From positions 1-24,432 of the forward strand of contig CAZEAC010000068.1 of the NCBI GenBank assembly GCA_964510065.1: 24,432 nucleotides of DNA, given 5' to 3'. Below the pieces are notes generated by a model. The model was not told the origin of the DNA, searched no databases, and saw only the letters and a program-made list of their open reading frames with translations. The position numbers were made by a program, and so were the translations under genes. Positions 22,591 through 24,432 of the stretch are shown in pieces. The number at the start of each line of letters is the position of its first letter. Within the stretch, counting starts at the first letter, position 1. Origin of the DNA: CAZEAC01 sp964510065 (GTDB taxonomy: Bacteria; Bdellovibrionota_C; UBA2361; CAIXSY01).

Positions 22591-22716
22591 ACACTGCCAA
22601 CTAAGTTCTCCACCTCTTTCCTGCCTCTGTGTCTCTGTGGTTTTTTTTATAAACCACAGAGAGCACAGAGACAGGGAAGAGAAGAAAGGAAAGCGATTTC
22701 GTAAGCAGTGTACTAG
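22591..22716. repeat. Dispersed palindromic repeat, copy C
   Basis: The stem CTCTGTGTCTCTGTGGTTT (22625-22643) faces its near-perfect complement at 22651-22670. Outer ends are related to copy B (ACACTGCCAACTAAGTTCTC on the left, AGCAGTGTACTA on the right, 22704-22715). It lies between convergent genes and carries runs of T and A at the loop, so it could also terminate transcription from both sides. Its last bases are the stop codon of the downstream minus-strand gene. Confidence 0.8.
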
Positions 22717-24432
22717 TCCCTTTCTTGTGGATAGAGGCTGTTCAAGTAGATAAGGGTATTTGTGCGAGCTTTATTGACCGCGCTGATCGCACGCACTTCG
22801 CGCTCGTGAGAAGTATCGAGAAAACTCAAGCGATCAAAGGAATTTGCAGTACGTGAAAGGATATCGCTTGCGGTCATAGCGAGGGTTACTATTCCGGAAG
22901 CTTCATCGTTTGGGAGTACTCCCACGCGAGCGCCGGCAATTCGAACCTTCTTGCTTACATCCGCCTCGAGACGCGTATCGCTCAAATTTGTAGCCAATCC
23001 GCTCATCGTATGAAGCGCCGCCCAGGAATCTCCTTTCGCGGCAGAGAGATCCTCGACGAAAACATAGCCCGGGATATGCGCAATGTCTGAAATGGGAGCG
23101 TACGATTCAAATTTTCGCATTATTTCCAAGAGTCGAGCTGTTTCTCGGTCTCCATTGGCCAGAATTTGCAGCGCATGGCGCTGAAAGAGGAAGGCGCTGC
23201 CTTCCTCGAGCTGAGTAAGCAGCGGCTGTGACTTTGAAAGCCCATGCAGCGGATCCTCTGATTCTATATAGGGAATTAGCGCGCGAATCTCCTCGAAAAC
23301 CGTTGAGTCATCACTCAATGCGGCAAAACGTGCCGGATTTTTTAGCGCAGAGGCAAGCGTCTTCTCTAGTCCTTCTAATTTCTCAAAAAGTTCCCGGAAC
23401 AGCTTTTCGTCGGCTTGATTACTCTTCGGTGCGTTTCCCGAGCGGTCCTCCGAGATGCGTATCACCGCGTGTCCTAGCTCGTGTGTGCAGTGCAGAGCAA
23501 TGCGCCAGCGTTCACCTGGGTAGACTGTGATGCTATCAGATGGCCAGTGATGAAACGCTGCGGTCTGCTGGTTGTTACCCGCGTGTTGCATCGCGTCTTC
23601 GGATTCTAGCACACGTAGCCGCGGAATCAGCTTCTCGGTGCCCTCGCACATTGCGGCCAGCACTTTTTTTAAGAAACTCCTGATCTCGGCGGGACCGTTC
23701 ATTGGGGTGAAAAGATCGGGGCGCCTTTTCTTTAGTGCGCGCTGTGCTGCTGCCGCAATCTCCTCCGCCTCGGCCGTGGTAACCGTGGAAATAAGAGATA
23801 GTTCCTGCTCAACCGCCTCACGAAAGGCTCGAATACGATCGAGCGAGTTGGTGGCAGATCGAACCTTTGCAAAAAGACGTAGCTCTTGAATGCGAGGATC
23901 TCGTAAAAGTACCGTATCAAGGTTAGTAAGGACTTCTGCGGAGACGCTCTTTTTCGAGACCAATTGCTCAAGAATTGGCAGATTCTGATCGAGCGAAATC
24001 AAAGCCCGGCGCGCAGCTGGATCCTTGCGAATCGGATTTAAATAGGGCGAAATGTCGGAAGGTGGCATCGGCAGCGGCAACTTCGCCTTCAAAGTAAGCC
24101 TCGGTGCATAAGACGGACCATATTTAGAATAATACCCTGCGCGGTCAGTGCTATGGGAAAGTAAATCGCACAGACTCTCAAGACGGGCACGCGTAGCGAA
24201 AAGTTGATCTGCAAGCAATTCGATCTCATTTGTTGAAAATTTTCGATTCCCGGCCTCGATACGTGCAAAAATCCCCTTGAGTGCGCGGTCTCTCTCTAGC
24301 GCACGAAGTAAATTCCCACTGTCGTGAGGAAGGCTATCAGCGCGCGAGCTGATAGAGGCCAAATTTGGCGCATGACGTTTGGGCATGTGGATCTTCTGTA
24401 AGTCGATAGATTCGCGTCCACAGCCGGCAAGC
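22713..24432 (-). CDS. Lipoprotein with HELGH zinc-protease-like motif (5' partial)
   Basis: The frame stays open to the window edge. Upstream of an internal ATG at 24386, the last 15 codons read LAGCGRESIDLQKIH. LAGC is a lipobox, so the protein is very probably a lipoprotein whose signal peptide begins outside the window. The readable part has about 572 residues. It is mostly helical, rich in charged residues. HELGH (residues 302-306 counted from the internal Met, 23469-23483) within ALHCTHELGHAVIRIS matches the HExxH zinc-binding helix of metallopeptidases. A third ligand could be a Glu or His further downstream but cannot be fixed by eye. No family is recognised overall. The stop codon overlaps the palindromic repeat, and the gene converges with livG. 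Confidence 0.75.
   Translation of the reverse strand, partial: LAGCGRESIDLQKIHMPKRHAPNLASISSRADSLPHDSGNLLRALERDRALKGIFARIEAGNRKFSTNEIELLADQLFATRARLESLCDLLSHSTDRAGYYSKYGPSYAPRLTLKAKLPLPMPPSDISPYLNPIRKDPAARRALISLDQNLPILEQLVSKKSVSAEVLTNLDTVLLRDPRIQELRLFAKVRSATNSLDRIRAFREAVEQELSLISTVTTAEAEEIAAAAQRALKKRRPDLFTPMNGPAEIRSFLKKVLAAMCEGTEKLIPRLRVLESEDAMQHAGNNQQTAAFHHWPSDSITVYPGERWRIALHCTHELGHAVIRISEDRSGNAPKSNQADEKLFRELFEKLEGLEKTLASALKNPARFAALSDDSTVFEEIRALIPYIESEDPLHGLSKSQPLLTQLEEGSAFLFQRHALQILANGDRETARLLEIMRKFESYAPISDIAHIPGYVFVEDLSAAKGDSWAALHTMSGLATNLSDTRLEADVSKKVRIAGARVGVLPNDEASGIVTLAMTASDILSRTANSFDRLSFLDTSHEREVRAISAVNKARTNTLIYLNSLYPQERD

Overview
The window looks like chromosomal DNA of a Gram-negative, probably uncultured bacterium. 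Evidence for this is two lipobox-bearing lipoproteins, TadE/TadG-type cell-surface proteins, a LIV-type ABC importer and an ATP-type PEP carboxykinase. GC content appears moderate (not computed). Nothing here fixes the phylum; a deltaproteobacterial or Bdellovibrionota-like lineage is only a guess. No rRNA, tRNA, CRISPR array, transposase or integrase was seen.

Layout. 1-5015 (minus strand): a HerA-type ATPase, a SAM methyltransferase, a small surface-antigen-like exported protein and pckA. 5016-6803 (minus): a DUF4143-type AAA ATPase between the intact herA-like gene and a decayed copy of that gene's 5' end. 7101-9865 (plus): an overlapping TadE-TadE-TadG trio. 9923-13224 (plus): three copies of the apt 5' end, two truncated and one intact. 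A ribbon-helix-helix/PIN toxin-antitoxin pair lies between the first two, and a second DUF4143-type ATPase between the second and the intact apt. 13214-15607 (minus): a membrane protein with a spermidine-synthase-like domain. 15922-19076 (plus): two glycosyltransferases. 19081-22569 (plus): a TPR lipoprotein followed by livH, livM and livG. 22713-24432 (minus, open at the window edge): a lipoprotein with an HELGH zinc-protease-like motif.

The most striking structure is a repeated architecture. Three accessory modules (ATPase 1, the PIN module, ATPase 2) each sit immediately upstream of an intact or truncated copy of a housekeeping gene, in the same orientation. On the other side of each module lies a stray 5' fragment of that same gene, about 200-220 bp of coding sequence. 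Two unrelated host genes (herA-like and apt) show the same arrangement. The fragments differ in decay, which suggests separate events. Each module also has a perfect inverted repeat touching or overlapping its start codon, probably an operator. This may be a mode of cassette acquisition that regenerates the target gene while leaving a 5' remnant; the mechanism is inference.

A second theme is a family of palindromic repeats (about 37-125, 15612-15762, 22591-22716). Their ends supply the stop codon of two genes and lie 4 nt upstream of the start codon of a third.
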